Part shown: piece after piece, positions 1 through 9,147 of the stretch
How the letters are laid out: each line of letters starts with the position of its first letter
Numbering within the stretch: the first letter of the stretch is position 1
Position numbers and translations under genes: made by a program
Assembly (NCBI RefSeq): GCF_030161615.1
Contig: NZ_BSUN01000001.1
Location: forward strand, 1,488,001-1,552,000
Reading direction: 5' to 3'
Source of the DNA: Demequina litorisediminis
GTDB lineage: Bacteria > Actinomycetota > Actinomycetes > Actinomycetales > Demequinaceae
Length of the DNA stretch: 64,000 nt
Notes under the pieces: generated by a model
The model's database searches: none
What the model saw: only the letters and a program-made list of their open reading frames with translations
What the model was told of the DNA's origin: nothing

Positions 1-1
1 G

Positions 2-1384
2 AGCATCGGCGCGTTTGGCCTGGGGGGCGGCACCCGCGTCTCGGGCGCCCAGGCATGGCGGTACGCGCCCCAGGACTTTGCGCTCGCTTCGACCTACGGC
101 GTGCCCGAGCGGTCCTCGCTCGCCGACTGGCCCGTCACCTACGACGAACTCGAGCCGTACTACGCGCACGCCGAGTTCGAGTGGGGCGTCTCGGGCGCGC
201 AGGGCCACGGCATCAACGAGGGACATCGCTCGGCGCCGTTCCCGCTGCCGCCGATGCCGCGCACCCGCCCCTCGGGAGTGCTGAGGGAGGCTGCCGAGCG
301 GCTGGGATGGACCACGCAGTCCGTGCCGCTGTTGATCAACTCCGAGCCGTATCGCGGACGCCCCGCCTGCGTGCGGTGCGCGCAGTGCATCGGCTTCTCG
401 TGCCCCATCGGCGCGAAGGCCGGCAGCCAGAACACGGCCCTGTGGCGTGCCGCCCGCACGTCGCGGACGTCGATTGTGCTCGATGCCCGCGTCAGCGAAC
501 TGATCGCGGACGCCGACGGGCGCATTACGGGCGCCGTGGTGCGTGGAGTCGACGCGGACGGCACCTGGGAGGAGCGCATCTCGGCCGACGAAGTGGTGCT
601 CGCCGCCGGGGCCGTGGAGACGGCACGGCTCATGCTGTCGACCCGCACCGCTCGGGAGCCCGACGGGCTCGGCAACGCCTACGACCAGGTGGGACGCAAC
701 CTCCAGGGCCGCCCCGGCGTGGAGGTACTCGGCGTCTTCGACGATGCCGTCAACGACGGCCTGGGGCCCGGCCCAGCGATCGCAACCCTCGACTTCCGTC
801 ACGGCAACGCCGGGCACGTGGGCGGCGCGGTGCTCGCGAACGAGTACGTGCCCACGCCCGCATCGGCGCTCGCGGCGCTCCAGGGCGCGGGCCTGGTGCC
901 GATGGCGGGCGACGAGGTGCTGCCTACGCTCGCGCGGCTCATGCCGCGCATGCAGCGCGTGGCGGGCATGGGCCACGCCATCCCCAGGGCCGATGCCAGG
1001 GTCACCCTGGATCGCTCCGCCGTGGACGCGTGGGGTGTGCCGGTGGTGCGCATCTCGCGCGAGCCGCATCCCGAGGACGCGCGGCTGTGCGACCTGCTCG
1101 CGAACCGCGCCGAGCAGTGGCTTCGTGAGGCGGGCGCGACCCAGACCGCGCGGCGTCCCGGTGCGGGGGCCGAGGCGCGCCAGACCGGCACGGCCCGCAT
1201 GGGAAGCGATCCGTCGAAGTCCGTGATCGATCCGCTCGGCCGCGTGTGGGGACACACCAACGTGCGCGTGGTGGATCCGTCGTCGCACGTCACCACCGGG
1301 GGCACCGATCCGCTGCTGACCACCATCGCGCTCGCGTATCGCGTGATGGACCACGTGGACGAGGGCTCCGGCGACGCGTTCTGA
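2..1384 (+). CDS. GMC-family FAD-dependent oxidoreductase, 5' truncated by window edge
   Basis: C-terminal ~460 residues of a glucose-methanol-choline oxidoreductase, which oxidises an alcohol or sugar using FAD; the substrate cannot be told. The window opens inside the gene, so the N-terminal dinucleotide-binding GxGxxG is missing. Visible are GGGTRVSGAQAWRY near the start, the cysteine-rich stretch CVRCAQCIGFSCPIGAKAG seen in the gluconate-dehydrogenase-like branch, and the C-terminal GMC domain with TGTARMGSDP followed by GGTDPLLTTIALAYR. The frame is intact to TGA at 1382-1384, one of the few long genes here with no frame break. Family assignment is firm; substrate is unknown. Confidence 0.9.
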   Translation, partial: SIGAFGLGGGTRVSGAQAWRYAPQDFALASTYGVPERSSLADWPVTYDELEPYYAHAEFEWGVSGAQGHGINEGHRSAPFPLPPMPRTRPSGVLREAAERLGWTTQSVPLLINSEPYRGRPACVRCAQCIGFSCPIGAKAGSQNTALWRAARTSRTSIVLDARVSELIADADGRITGAVVRGVDADGTWEERISADEVVLAAGAVETARLMLSTRTAREPDGLGNAYDQVGRNLQGRPGVEVLGVFDDAVNDGLGPGPAIATLDFRHGNAGHVGGAVLANEYVPTPASALAALQGAGLVPMAGDEVLPTLARLMPRMQRVAGMGHAIPRADARVTLDRSAVDAWGVPVVRISREPHPEDARLCDLLANRAEQWLREAGATQTARRPGAGAEARQTGTARMGSDPSKSVIDPLGRVWGHTNVRVVDPSSHVTTGGTDPLLTTIALAYRVMDHVDEGSGDAF

Positions 1385-1446
1385 GCGTCGGCCCGACCGA
1401 GTCCCTGTGCAGACGCCGGGAATCGTTGAGCCTTCATGTAAGTTCC

Positions 1447-2085
1447 ATGGTCATGAGCTCTGACACCCCCGTAACCGTTGACGTGTGGGCGGACATCGTC
1501 TGCCCCTTCTGCTACATCGGCGAGGCGCGCCTGCGCAAGGCCGCCGACGCCTCCGTCGAGATCGTGCCCCGCGCGTTCCAGGCGAACCCCGAGGGAGGCG
1601 AACGCGAAAGCGTGCTGACCTACCTCGCCAGGAAGTTCGGCGGCTCCGAGGAGCAGGTCGCCGCCAGCCAGCAGCGCATCGTCGACCTCGCCCACGCCGA
1701 GGGCCTGCCCTTCACCAACGACCGCGTGGTCGGCGACACCCTTCCCGCGCATCGGCTGATCGCAGAGGCCGCCGAGGACTCCGCCGCCCTCGCCCTCGAC
1801 GTGCGCGAGGCCATCCAGCGCGGCCACTTTGGCGGCACGCTCGACATCACCGATCACGCCGCACTGCTCGACGTCGCCGTGGAGGCGGGCCTCGACCGCG
1901 CCAAGGGCGAGGCCGTCCTCGCCTCGGACACGCACGCCGAGACCGTCCGCGGCGAGCACGCTCAAGCCTCCGCGATGGGTGCCACGGGCGTGCCCTTCAC
2001 GGTGGTGGGCGAGCGTTTCGGCATCCCCGGCATGGTGGAAACCGACCAGTACGCCCAGGTCATTGCGCGGGTGCGCGAGGCGTAG
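1447..2085 (+). CDS. DsbA-family oxidoreductase (FrnE-like)
   Basis: A thioredoxin-fold protein of about 212 residues, the usual length for FrnE-type DsbA proteins. The redox motif CPFC lies about 20 residues in (VDVWADIVCPFCYIGEARL), followed by an all-helical insertion and the late cis-Pro region ATGVPFTVVGERFGIPGM. Such proteins act as cytosolic thiol-disulfide isomerases; no signal peptide is visible, which fits. ATG codons at 1447 and 1453 are both possible and no strong Shine-Dalgarno decides between them. Frame intact. It converges with the antiporter gene, with only six bases between the two stop codons. Confidence 0.85.
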   Translation: MVMSSDTPVTVDVWADIVCPFCYIGEARLRKAADASVEIVPRAFQANPEGGERESVLTYLARKFGGSEEQVAASQQRIVDLAHAEGLPFTNDRVVGDTLPAHRLIAEAAEDSAALALDVREAIQRGHFGGTLDITDHAALLDVAVEAGLDRAKGEAVLASDTHAETVRGEHAQASAMGATGVPFTVVGERFGIPGMVETDQYAQVIARVREA

Positions 2086-2091
2086 CCGGCC

Positions 2092-3979
2092 CTAGCCCTC
2101 GATGACGGGCACCGCCGCGGTGTGGCTGGCGCGCTCGGCCGCACGCTCGCGCTTCGAATGGTCGGGAGCGAAGTAGAGCACCGTCGCGCCGGCTGCGGGG
2201 ATGAACTCCTGGTCGTGTGAGTACAGCCGGAAGGCCCCTCCGCATCGACGGCGCCCACGAGCATCCATTCGACGCCGCGTTCGTCCTGGCGTTCGCGCCA
2301 CGCCTGCCAACCGAACCCCTCGGTGAGTTTGGTGGTGTGGATGGACCACCCGGACGCGACCCGCTCATCGAGCGCGAACCAGTCGTAGCGGCCGTCGAAC
2401 GCGATCGAGCCGCGGCGCTGGAAGGTGAGGCGGCGCAGTTCGTTGGCGCTCTCGGAGTGCGTGGCCAACTGGAACGTCCGGTGATAACCGAACTCGGTTC
2501 CCTCCGAGCGGGACACGAGCGCGTTGTAGTAGTCGTTGTCAGAGGCGCACAGCAGATAGGACAGGTTCGCCGTCTCGAGGGTGCGCTCCGCGTGCTCCGA
2601 GAGAATCTCACCGAAGTAGGTGGGCACCCCCGCCATGCGCAGCCGCTGCAAACGCTGATAGGTGCCATCGGCCACCAAAACCGAGACCTGGAGCCGCTGC
2701 AGCGTGGTCGCAAGCGACTGAGCGAACGGCGAGGCACCCACGATGAGGAGGCCGTTCTTAGGCTCCCGCCGACAGGCCAAGACGGCGCGAGAGCCAGCCC
2801 AGCGAGAAGCCGTGCGCGAGCACGGTGACGATGATGACGAGGAACACGGTGGGCAGGAACACCGCGCCGTCCTCGTAACCGGCCTCGATCAGTTCCGGGC
2901 CGAACACACCCGCGGTGGCCGCCGCCACTATGCCGCGCGGCGCGATCCAGCCCATCAGGATGCGGTCAGCCTTGCGGATGGGGGAGCCGATGGTGACGAG
3001 CGCCACGGTGAGAGGGCGCACCACAAACATGAGCACCACCACGAACGCGATGATGCGCCAGTTGATCTCCAGCAGGCTGGTCGAGGTCCAACTGCGCGGG
3101 GATGATGATGAACAGCGCGGACAGGATGACCACCGAGAGGCCCTCCTTGAAGTCCAGGAGTTGCTCGCGCTCCGCCAGGTTCATGTTGCCCAGCACCACA
3201 CCCATGAGGGTCACGGCGAGCAGGCCGGACTCGTCGACCACGATGTCCGCGAGGCTGGAGACCACCAGCACGGACACCAGCAGCAGCGGCGACTTGAGGT
3301 GCGCGGGCACCCAGCCGCGCCGGAACACCGTGCCAAGCGCGTAGCCCAGGCCTCCGCCGAGGACGACGGCGGTGATGATGGCGCCCACCACGGTGACCAC
3401 CACGGCGGCGATGCCGAGGCCGCGGGCGATGAACTCGAGGTCGCCGTCGGCGCCCGCGTCGACGATGAGGATGTACAGCAACGTGAGCATCGCGAGGAGC
3501 ACGCCGATGGGGTCGTTGATGATCCCCTCCCACTTCAGCAGCGAGGACGACTCCTTGTTGAGGTTCGCCTGGCGCAGCAGCGGAATGATGACGGTGGGGC
3601 CGGTGACGACGAGCAGCGCACCCAGGACCCAGGCGACCGGCCATTCGAGGCCGCCGACGTAGTGCGCGGCGAGCGCGCCCAGGATCATGGCGACCGGCGG
3701 GCCCACGAGTGTGAGGCGCCTGATGCCCTTGCCGACGCGTTCGATCTCGCCGAACCGCAGGTCCATCGCGCCCTCGAACAGCACCACGGCGACGCCGAGC
3801 CCGATGAGTGCCGAGACCTCCTCGGAACCGGCAGGCACCGTGACGACGCCCGTGATGGGGCCCAGCAGCAGCCCCGTCGCGATGAGCACCACGATGGCGG
3901 GGATGCGCAGGCGCGCGGCGAGCAGTTGCGCGGCGAGGCCGGCCGCGAGGATGACGACGAGCGTCGACGCGATGGTCAT
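2092..3979 (-). CDS. Monovalent cation/proton antiporter with C-terminal TrkA/RCK-type domain
   Basis: About 628 residues once healed. The first ~400 are 12 or so membrane segments of the CPA1 family (LVVTGPTVIIPLLRQ, EGIINDPIGVLLA and MGWIAPRGIVAAATAGVF are typical), and the rest is a soluble nucleotide-binding domain starting NGLLIVGASPFAQSLATTL. It probably exchanges Na+ or K+ for H+, with the regulatory domain sensing a nucleotide. Three breaks split it: AGCT breaks at 3074 and 2760, and a lost base in a G run near 2232. Without healing it reads as three unrelated fragments. The start at 3979 gives the membrane segment directly after MTIASTLVV. Confidence 0.85.
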
Positions 3980-4049
3980 GGGGCCGAGCCTAGGGCCGCC
4001 ATGCCCTGCTCGCCGTGCAGGCCCGCGTGGTCCCCGGCACACTGGCGTC

Positions 4050-4169
4050 ATGGACGACGACGCCACGCTTGACCCCGCCGACCAGGGACGGGTGATTCAC
4101 CAGGACGGGATGGACGACGACGCCACGCTTGACCCCGCCGACCAGGGACGGGTGATTCACCAGGACGGG
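4050..4169 (+). repeat. Perfect 60-bp tandem duplication at the 5' end of a gene
   Basis: Bases 4050-4109 and 4110-4169 are identical. Each unit starts with an ATG and encodes 20 residues (MDDDATLDPADQGRVIHQDG), so the duplication is in frame and the downstream protein may carry the segment twice or start at any of the ATGs at 4050, 4110 or 4170. It is either a recent slippage event or an assembly artefact. Confidence 0.9.
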
Positions 4170-4617
4170 ATGGACGTGCTGCGGTTCGAACGCACCCTCG
4201 CCGCCGACCTCCGTGCCGTCTGGGATGCCGTCACGACGCTCGAGGGCACGGGCGCCTGGGCGTTCCCGCTCGAGTTCGAGCCGCGCGCGGGAGGTGCGGT
4301 GACATCGGACCTGGGGGAGTACGGCACCATGCGCGGCGACGTGCTCGCGTGGGACGAATTGCAGTTGCTCGAGTATGCCTGGGGCGCCCCGGAGGGCCGC
4401 TGGCACGTGATCATCATGCTCGACGAGGCCGGTGACCGTACGGCGTTGACCTTTGATCACCTGGGCCCCGATCCGCACCATCCCGACTACGCGGCCGGAT
4501 GGCACTGGCACCTTGACCGGCTCGCGCAGTACCTCGCAGGGGTCATGCCTGCGCAGGTGCCGCAGGACGCGCACTTCGAGGAGGCTCCAGCGGCTCTACT
4601 CAGGCGGCGAGGGTTAG
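4050..4617 (+). CDS. SRPBCC/AHSA1-like domain protein
   Basis: A START-like ligand-binding fold of about 145 residues (LRFERTLAADLRAVWDAVT, then FPLEFEPRAGGAV and LEYAWGAPEGRWHVIIML), as in the activator-of-Hsp90 homology family; ligand unknown. The core starts at the ATG at 4170; the tandem 60-bp repeat adds two 20-residue acidic leaders if translation starts at 4050. An AGCT break at 4582 hides the true end: healed, the protein ends ELQRLYSGGEG at the TAG at 4615-4617, whereas the unhealed frame runs on to 4712 through low-complexity Pro/Arg codons. The leader is the least certain part. Confidence 0.65.
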
Positions 4618-4685
4618 CGGCCCGGACTCGCCCGCAGTCGCCCCCGCCTCCTGCCCGACTGCCTCCGGCGCGCCTCCGCCCCCTG

Positions 4686-4745
4686 CCCGACTGGTTGATT
4701 CTGGTCGAATAAGGGCCCTTCACTGACCAAAATCCACCAGTCGGG
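4686..4745. repeat. Palindromic intergenic element, copy A
   Basis: Arms of 21 bases (left starts CCCGACTGGTTGATTCTGG, right ends AAAATCCACCAGTCGGG) pair with two mismatches around the asymmetric centre GAATAAGGGCCCTTCACT. A close relative sits at 59957-60008 with the same right arm and a similar centre. It lies 20 bases upstream of the ArsR promoter and downstream of the SRPBCC gene, so it could end transcription, but the conserved centre argues for a repeat family rather than a simple terminator. Confidence 0.7.
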
Positions 4746-4764
4746 AAGGGGGCGGATGTATCTG

Positions 4765-4793
4765 TTGACGAACCCCACCCGGGCGCGTAACGT
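4765..4793 (+). promoter_or_regulatory. Promoter of the ArsR-SRPBCC operon
   Basis: TTGACG at 4765-4770 and TAACGT at 4788-4793 are separated by 17 bases, a near-ideal sigma-70-type arrangement. The start codon at 4802 is only about nine bases past the -10, so the transcript is probably leaderless. Confidence 0.6.
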
Positions 4794-4810
4794 ACAACCA
4801 CATGGTTGTA
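4793..4810. promoter_or_regulatory. ArsR operator over the start codon
   Basis: TACAACCA and TGGTTGTA form an 8-base perfect inverted repeat with a 2-base spacer, touching the -10 element and covering the ATG at 4802. The position suits autorepression by the ArsR protein encoded immediately downstream. Confidence 0.6.
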
Positions 4811-5153
4811 AATACGCCAGTCGAGCCTAACCGACGACGAGGTGGACCGCATCTTCCGGGCCCTCGCCGACGCCACACGCCGCGACATCGTCCGCCGCAC
4901 CCTCGCCACCGAGGCATCGGTCTCCGACCTCGCCGGTGCGTACGACATGTCCTTCGCGGCGGTGCAAAAGCACGTCGCAGTCCTGGAGGGAGCCGGTCTG
5001 GTGACCAAGCGACCCCACGGCCGTGAACGCATCGTTCGCGGCAACCCCGACGCCATCCGTCGCGCCCAGCGCCTGCTGGACGCCTACGAGCAGATCTGGC
5101 GCGACCGCATCGGCCGCCTGGACGCCCTGCTCAACGAACCCCCGCAGAAGTAA
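4802..5153 (+). CDS. ArsR-family winged-helix transcriptional regulator
   Basis: About 116 residues, the normal size for this family. The DNA-binding part reads RALADATRRDIVRRTLATE...VSDLAGAYDMSFAAVQKHVA, with the recognition helix at SFAAVQKHVAVLEGAGL. No metal-binding cysteines are present; ArsR proteins paired with SRPBCC genes usually respond to other signals. An AGCT break at 4824 separates the true start (MVVNTPVELTDDEVDR) from the rest; without healing the gene would start falsely at 4842. It heads an operon with a double SRPBCC gene and a DUF4287 gene and probably represses it through the palindrome at its own start. Confidence 0.85.
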
Positions 5154-5173
5154 CCGCGCAGAGAGGCAACACC

Positions 5174-6152
5174 ATGCCCATCACCGAAGTGCTCAAGGAC
5201 CCCGAGGCCCTCACGATGACCGTGATCGCCGACTTCACCGCCACCCGCCAGCGTCTCTGGGAGGCCTACACCGACCCCCGCCAGATCGAAAAGTTCTGGG
5301 GCCCCGAAGGCTGGCCCGCCACCTTCACCAGGCACGATGTGTTCCCCGGCGGCCGCTCCATTACTTCATGAGCGGCCCTGACGGCGAGCACTCCGGAGGC
5401 TTCTGGGAGTTCCTCGCCGTTGACCCCGGCCGCTCCTTCGAGGTCCGCGACGGCTTCGCCACCGAGGACGGCAACGAGAACGCCGAGATGCCCAGCATGC
5501 GCATGACGTTCCAGTTCGAGGAGACCGAGAACGGCTCCCGGCTCGTCACCACCACCCACTTCAACTCCGCGGAAGAACTCGAGCAGGCTGCTCGGCATGG
5601 GCATGGAGGAAGGCATGACGTCTGCCATGGGCCAGATCGACGCCGTGCTCGCCGACCTCACCTCCTTCGCCGCAGGCCAGGGCACGGAATTGCAGATCCT
5701 GTCGGACACGCAGATTCGTGTGTCGCGCGTGATCCGGGGCTCCGTGGAGCAGGTGTGGCGGGCCCACCACGAGCCCGAGCTCATGAAGCGCTGGCTGCTG
5801 GGCCCCGACGGGTGGACCATGACCGTGGCCGAGCCCGCGCTTGAGGTGGGCGACACCTTCCGTCAGGAGTGGGCACCCAACGAGGGCACCCCGGGCGAGC
5901 CGTTCGGCTTCACGGGCGAGCCTGCTGGAGTCCGACTCCCCGTTCCGAGAGGTCACGACCGAGTCGATGGTCGGCGTGCCCGGGGAGCCCAACGTCAACG
6001 AACTCACGCTCACCCCCCACGAGGACGGCACCCTGCTGACCCTCGTGATCACGTACGCGAACGCGGAGATGCGCGACATGATCATCGGCACCGGCATGGT
6101 GGACGGCATGGAAGCCTCCTACGCGCGCCTTGAGGCGGAGGTGCTCTCGTGA
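5174..6152 (+). CDS. Tandem two-domain SRPBCC/AHSA1 protein
   Basis: Healed length about 325 residues with two START-like domains in a row: the first from MPITEVLKDPEALTMTVIAD, the second from QIRVSRVIRGSVEQVWRAH. Each has the family's YTDPRQIEKFWGP / HEPELMKRWLLGP tryptophan-rich turn. Usual AHSA1 proteins have one such domain. Three breaks cut it: a lost C near 5361 and AGCT breaks at 5585 and 5919. Healing restores MGMEEGMTSAMGQIDAVLADL as the end of domain one, running straight into domain two with no stop, so the fusion looks real. It follows the ArsR gene by 20 bases and overlaps the next gene by four. Confidence 0.8.
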
Positions 6153-6401
6153 CCGCCGCGCACCCCGTGCCCGCCCCGGTCCTCGAGCCCGGCCAGAAGG
6201 CTCGCGGGCCCCGTCTCCTACTTCCCGTCTATCGAAAAGAAGTACGGCAGGCCGATGCAGGAGTGGCTTGACCTCGCGGCCGCCGGGTTGCAGGAGGGCA
6301 AGGCTCACATGGAGGTGGTGTCCGTGCTGAAGGACGAGCACGGCATCGGCCACGGGCACGCGAACGCCATCGTCGCCTATGTGAAGCAGAAACTCGCCTA
6401 G
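6149..6401 (+). CDS. DUF4287 domain-containing protein
   Basis: About 83 residues. After an AGCT break at 6198 is healed the core reads GPVSYFPSIEKKYGRPMQEW then LKDEHGIGHGHANAIVAYVKQKL, which matches the DUF4287 family (small proteins often paired with DUF5655). Function unknown. The GTG start overlaps the stop of the SRPBCC gene (GTGA at 6149-6152), so the two are translationally coupled and this is the third gene of the ArsR operon. Confidence 0.75.
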
Positions 6402-6433
6402 CGACGGTCGCCGGCATCGGCAACACTGGCGGC

Positions 6434-6863
6434 ATGAGCGATTACCAGCGCATCGAGATCGGCAGCGTCGACGAGTGGCGAGACTTCCACGGCGGCTTCG
6501 CCGAGAACACGATGCGGGATGGGCGCCGTGTTCTCGATCACGAGTTGCCCATGCAATTTGTGGGGGTCACGGCGAATGCCCTGGTCCCAGGCGAGGAGGC
6601 CGGCTACTGGCACGCACACTCGTCGGATGAGGAGCCTATACCTCTTTTTGGCGGGCAAGGGTCAGATGGGGCTCGATGACGATGTGGTGGACGTCGCCGC
6701 TGGCACCACCATTCGGGTGGGCCAGGGCGTGATGCGGACCTGGCGCTGCGTGCCCGAGTCGCCCGAGCCGCTGCGGTGGCTGTGCATTCGCGGCGACGGT
6801 GGGCCGCTGCCGCACCATCCCGATGACGCCCACCGCATCACCGATATCCCGATGCCGTGGTGA
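6434..6863 (+). CDS. Cupin-domain protein
   Basis: About 142 residues forming a single conserved beta-barrel. The first cupin motif is GYWHAHSSDEELYLFLAGKG, with the two histidines and the glutamate that would hold a metal; the second is weaker (IRVGQGVMRTWRCVPESPEP). Without knowing partners no substrate can be assigned. One AGCT break at 6633 falls exactly within the first cupin motif, right after the metal glutamate, and splits the protein in two. It lies 32 bases after the DUF4287 gene on the same strand and may belong to the same transcript. Confidence 0.75.
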
Positions 6864-6878
6864 CAGGAGCGTGACGCA

Positions 6879-7217
6879 ATGAAATACCTGATGCTGGTCC
6901 TCACCGAGCCCGTGGACGATCCCGCCGGGGGCCCGGACGACATCGACCGTTGGGTGTCGACCCACGACGCCTCGGGTGCGAGGGTGTTTGGCGACCGGCT
7001 TGCCGATGCCGCCGAGGCCAGGATCGTCCGCGTGCGCGGGGCGGGCCTGACGGTCTCGCCGGGACCGTTCCACCCGTCGCATGGCGACATCGCGGGCATC
7101 GACCTGTTGGAATGCGATTCGCTTGACGAGGCGGTGGCCATCGCGGCCGACCACCCGATGGCCCGCCTCGGCGCCATCGAGGTGCGCCCCTTTTACGACT
7201 GGGACTCGGAGGGTTAA
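6879..7217 (+). CDS. YCII-related (DGPF-type) small protein
   Basis: 112 residues, frame intact. It begins MKYLMLVLTEPVDDP and has the ferredoxin-like YCII features GDRLADAAEARIVRVR, the family's GPF turn in SPGPFHP, GIDLLECDSLDEAVAIAADHP and the ending IEVRPFYDWD. Family members bind small molecules or act as weak hydrolases or dehalogenases; in actinobacteria they are often found near sigma factors, but none is nearby here. It starts 15 bases after the cupin gene. Confidence 0.8.
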   Translation: MKYLMLVLTEPVDDPAGGPDDIDRWVSTHDASGARVFGDRLADAAEARIVRVRGAGLTVSPGPFHPSHGDIAGIDLLECDSLDEAVAIAADHPMARLGAIEVRPFYDWDSEG

Positions 7218-7272
7218 GGTAGGTCCCGTCGCATTCCCGACCCCAAGGACGCTCCGTTGAAGATCTAGGTTC

Positions 7273-7291
7273 GCCAGACGCTCAGTCTGGC
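7273..7291. other. Small hairpin in the ABC-F gene leader
   Basis: GCCAGAC and GTCTGGC pair over a 5-base loop, 38 bases ahead of the ABC-F start codon. ABC-F genes are often controlled by attenuation in their leader; a single small hairpin is compatible with this or with a weak terminator for the upstream gene. Confidence 0.3.
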
Positions 7292-7329
7292 TACGCGCAT
7301 CCCTGCCACCAGACGCATTGCGAGAACCT

Positions 7330-8921
7330 ATGCCTTCCCTGTCCTTCTCCCACCTTTCCTTTTCCTGGTCCGACGGCACCCGCGTCCTCGAGGACGTGAC
7401 CGGCGCGGTCGACTCCGGCCTGTCCGCGCTCGTGGGCACCAACGGCGTCGGCAAGTCCACGCTGCTACGCCTCCTTTCCGGCTCCCTCACGCCCCAGGCG
7501 GGGGCCGTGCAGCGTCCGCCACGCCTCGCGTACGTCCCTCAGGACGTGGCCCTCGACCCGGCTCAGGCGGCCGATGCCGTGATGGGCTTGGCGCAGGTGC
7601 GCGCCGCCATCCGCGCCGTCGAGTCGGGTGACGTGGACCCCGCCCACTTCGATGTCATCGGCGATGATTGGGACGCCGAGGAACGCGCTGCGGCCACGCT
7701 GGCGTCCCTCGGCCTGCCCTCTGACACGCTCGACCGTGCCGTCGGAGCGCTCTCCGGTGGCGAGATCACGCGGCTCGCGCTCGCGGCCGCGCTGCACGAA
7801 CGGCCGGACGTCCTGCTGCTCGACGAGCCCACCAACAACCTTGATTCCGAGGCGACAGCCCAGGTCATCGATGCGCTCGTGGCCCGTCGTGGGGCGACGC
7901 TTGTGGTGTCACACGACCGGCGGGTGTTGGAGCGCGTCGAGGCGATCGGCGAACTGCGCAGGCGGTCGTTGCGCTGGTTCGGCGGTTCCATCGATGCCTA
8001 CGAGGAGGCGCTCGCCGTCGAGCGTGCGGCGGCCGAGCAGGAGGTGCGGTCGGCCAAGGCCGATGCGTCCCGCCAGCATCGTGAACTGCGCTCGTATGTC
8101 GAGGGAGCGGCCAGGCGCGCCAAGGTGGGCGCCGTGAAGGCCGAGAACATGCCCAAGATCCTCGCGAGTGCCAAGAAGCGGCAGGCGCAGGCCACGCTCG
8201 CGCGCGTCACCGGGATCCACGAGGACCGGTTGGCCGATGCGAAGGACCGGCTCCAGCGAGCGGAGGATGCCGCCGACAGGGATCGCGAGATCAAGGTCGA
8301 ACTCCCCGGCACCGACGTGCCTGCCAGGCGTGACGTCCTGATGCTCGAGGCATGCCAACTGGCGACCGGCGCCGAGGTGAGCGCGCGGGTCCAGGGCCCC
8401 GAGCGCATCGTCCTCGCGGGCCGCAACGGGGCGGGCAAGACCACGCTGCTGCGGACCCTGCTCGGCGAGGTGGAGTCGCGCGGCGGCACGGTCGACGTGC
8501 GCGTTCCGGTCGGCTACCTTCCGCAACGTCTTGACGTGCTTGACCCGTCGCTATCCGTGGTGGAGAACGTGCGGCGACGCGCCCCTGGCGCGAGTCCGCA
8601 CGAGGTGCGCGAGGCGCTCGCACGGTTCCTGTTCCGTGGGGCGGCCGGGGACGCGCTGGCCGCGCAGGCTGTCGGGAGGGGAACGACTGCGCGCGGCGCT
8701 CGCGGCGGTCCTGCTCGCGAGGCCCGCGCCTCAACTCCTGCTGCTCGACGAGCCCACCAACAACCTCGACTTCGCGTCGCGCGCACACCTCTTGGAGGCG
8801 CTGACCGGGTACCGCGGGGCGCTCATCGTGGTGAGCCACGACGAGGGCTTCGTGGACGAGCCTCGGCGTGACGCGGCGCTGGGAGGTCTCGCGCGAGGGG
8901 ATGGGCGACCAGGCGCTGTGA
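7330..8921 (+). CDS. ABC-F family ATP-binding protein (ribosome-acting type)
   Basis: About 530 residues with two ATPase domains and no membrane part. Domain one has [20 protein letters not shown] and [14 protein letters not shown]; domain two has [22 protein letters not shown] and [13 protein letters not shown]. The linker between them is long, charged and helical (about residues 215-330), as in ABC-F proteins that enter the ribosomal E site to free it from antibiotics or resolve stalling. Two AGCT breaks occur: 8666, inside the second signature motif, and 8859 near the end; healed, it finishes [13 protein letters not shown]. It is monocistronic with a hairpin after it. Whether it confers drug resistance cannot be told. 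Confidence 0.88.
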
Positions 8922-8935
8922 CTCGCGGCTGAGAT

Positions 8936-8981
8936 GGGGGATCGAGTGGCATGTGCGGTGCGCGATGCCACTCGATCCCCC
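8936..8981. terminator. Long hairpin downstream of the ABC-F gene
   Basis: Seventeen-base perfect arms (GGGGGATCGAGTGGCAT and its complement) around a 12-base loop, with no following T-run. Its position just after the ABC-F stop suggests a U-less terminator. Confidence 0.6.
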
Positions 8982-9026
8982 ACTTCGATGACGTCCCCAC
9001 CGCCCCCACCCCAGCCCCCGCCTCGC

Positions 9027-9050
9027 GCCGCAAATGGCCGCATTTGCGGC
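9027..9050. other. Second palindrome in the ABC-F/MerR gap
   Basis: GCCGCAAATG and CATTTGCGGC flank GCCG. It lies about 100 bases before the MerR-type gene; it could be an operator for that regulator or a second terminator. Confidence 0.35.
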
Positions 9051-9147
9051 GTGAAGGGTGCGTGGGTGCCGCATTCTGGGCCACCAGGGGCGTGCTGGCG
9101 AGAGAATGGCGGCGAGGGCTTGACCCTCCTCCAGGGGAGGTCCCACG

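Noticed and set aside
2915-4072. Long plus-strand frame opposite the antiporter gene
   Set aside because: Composition is His/Asp/Arg-rich with no domain; it is the antisense shadow of a well-supported membrane protein.
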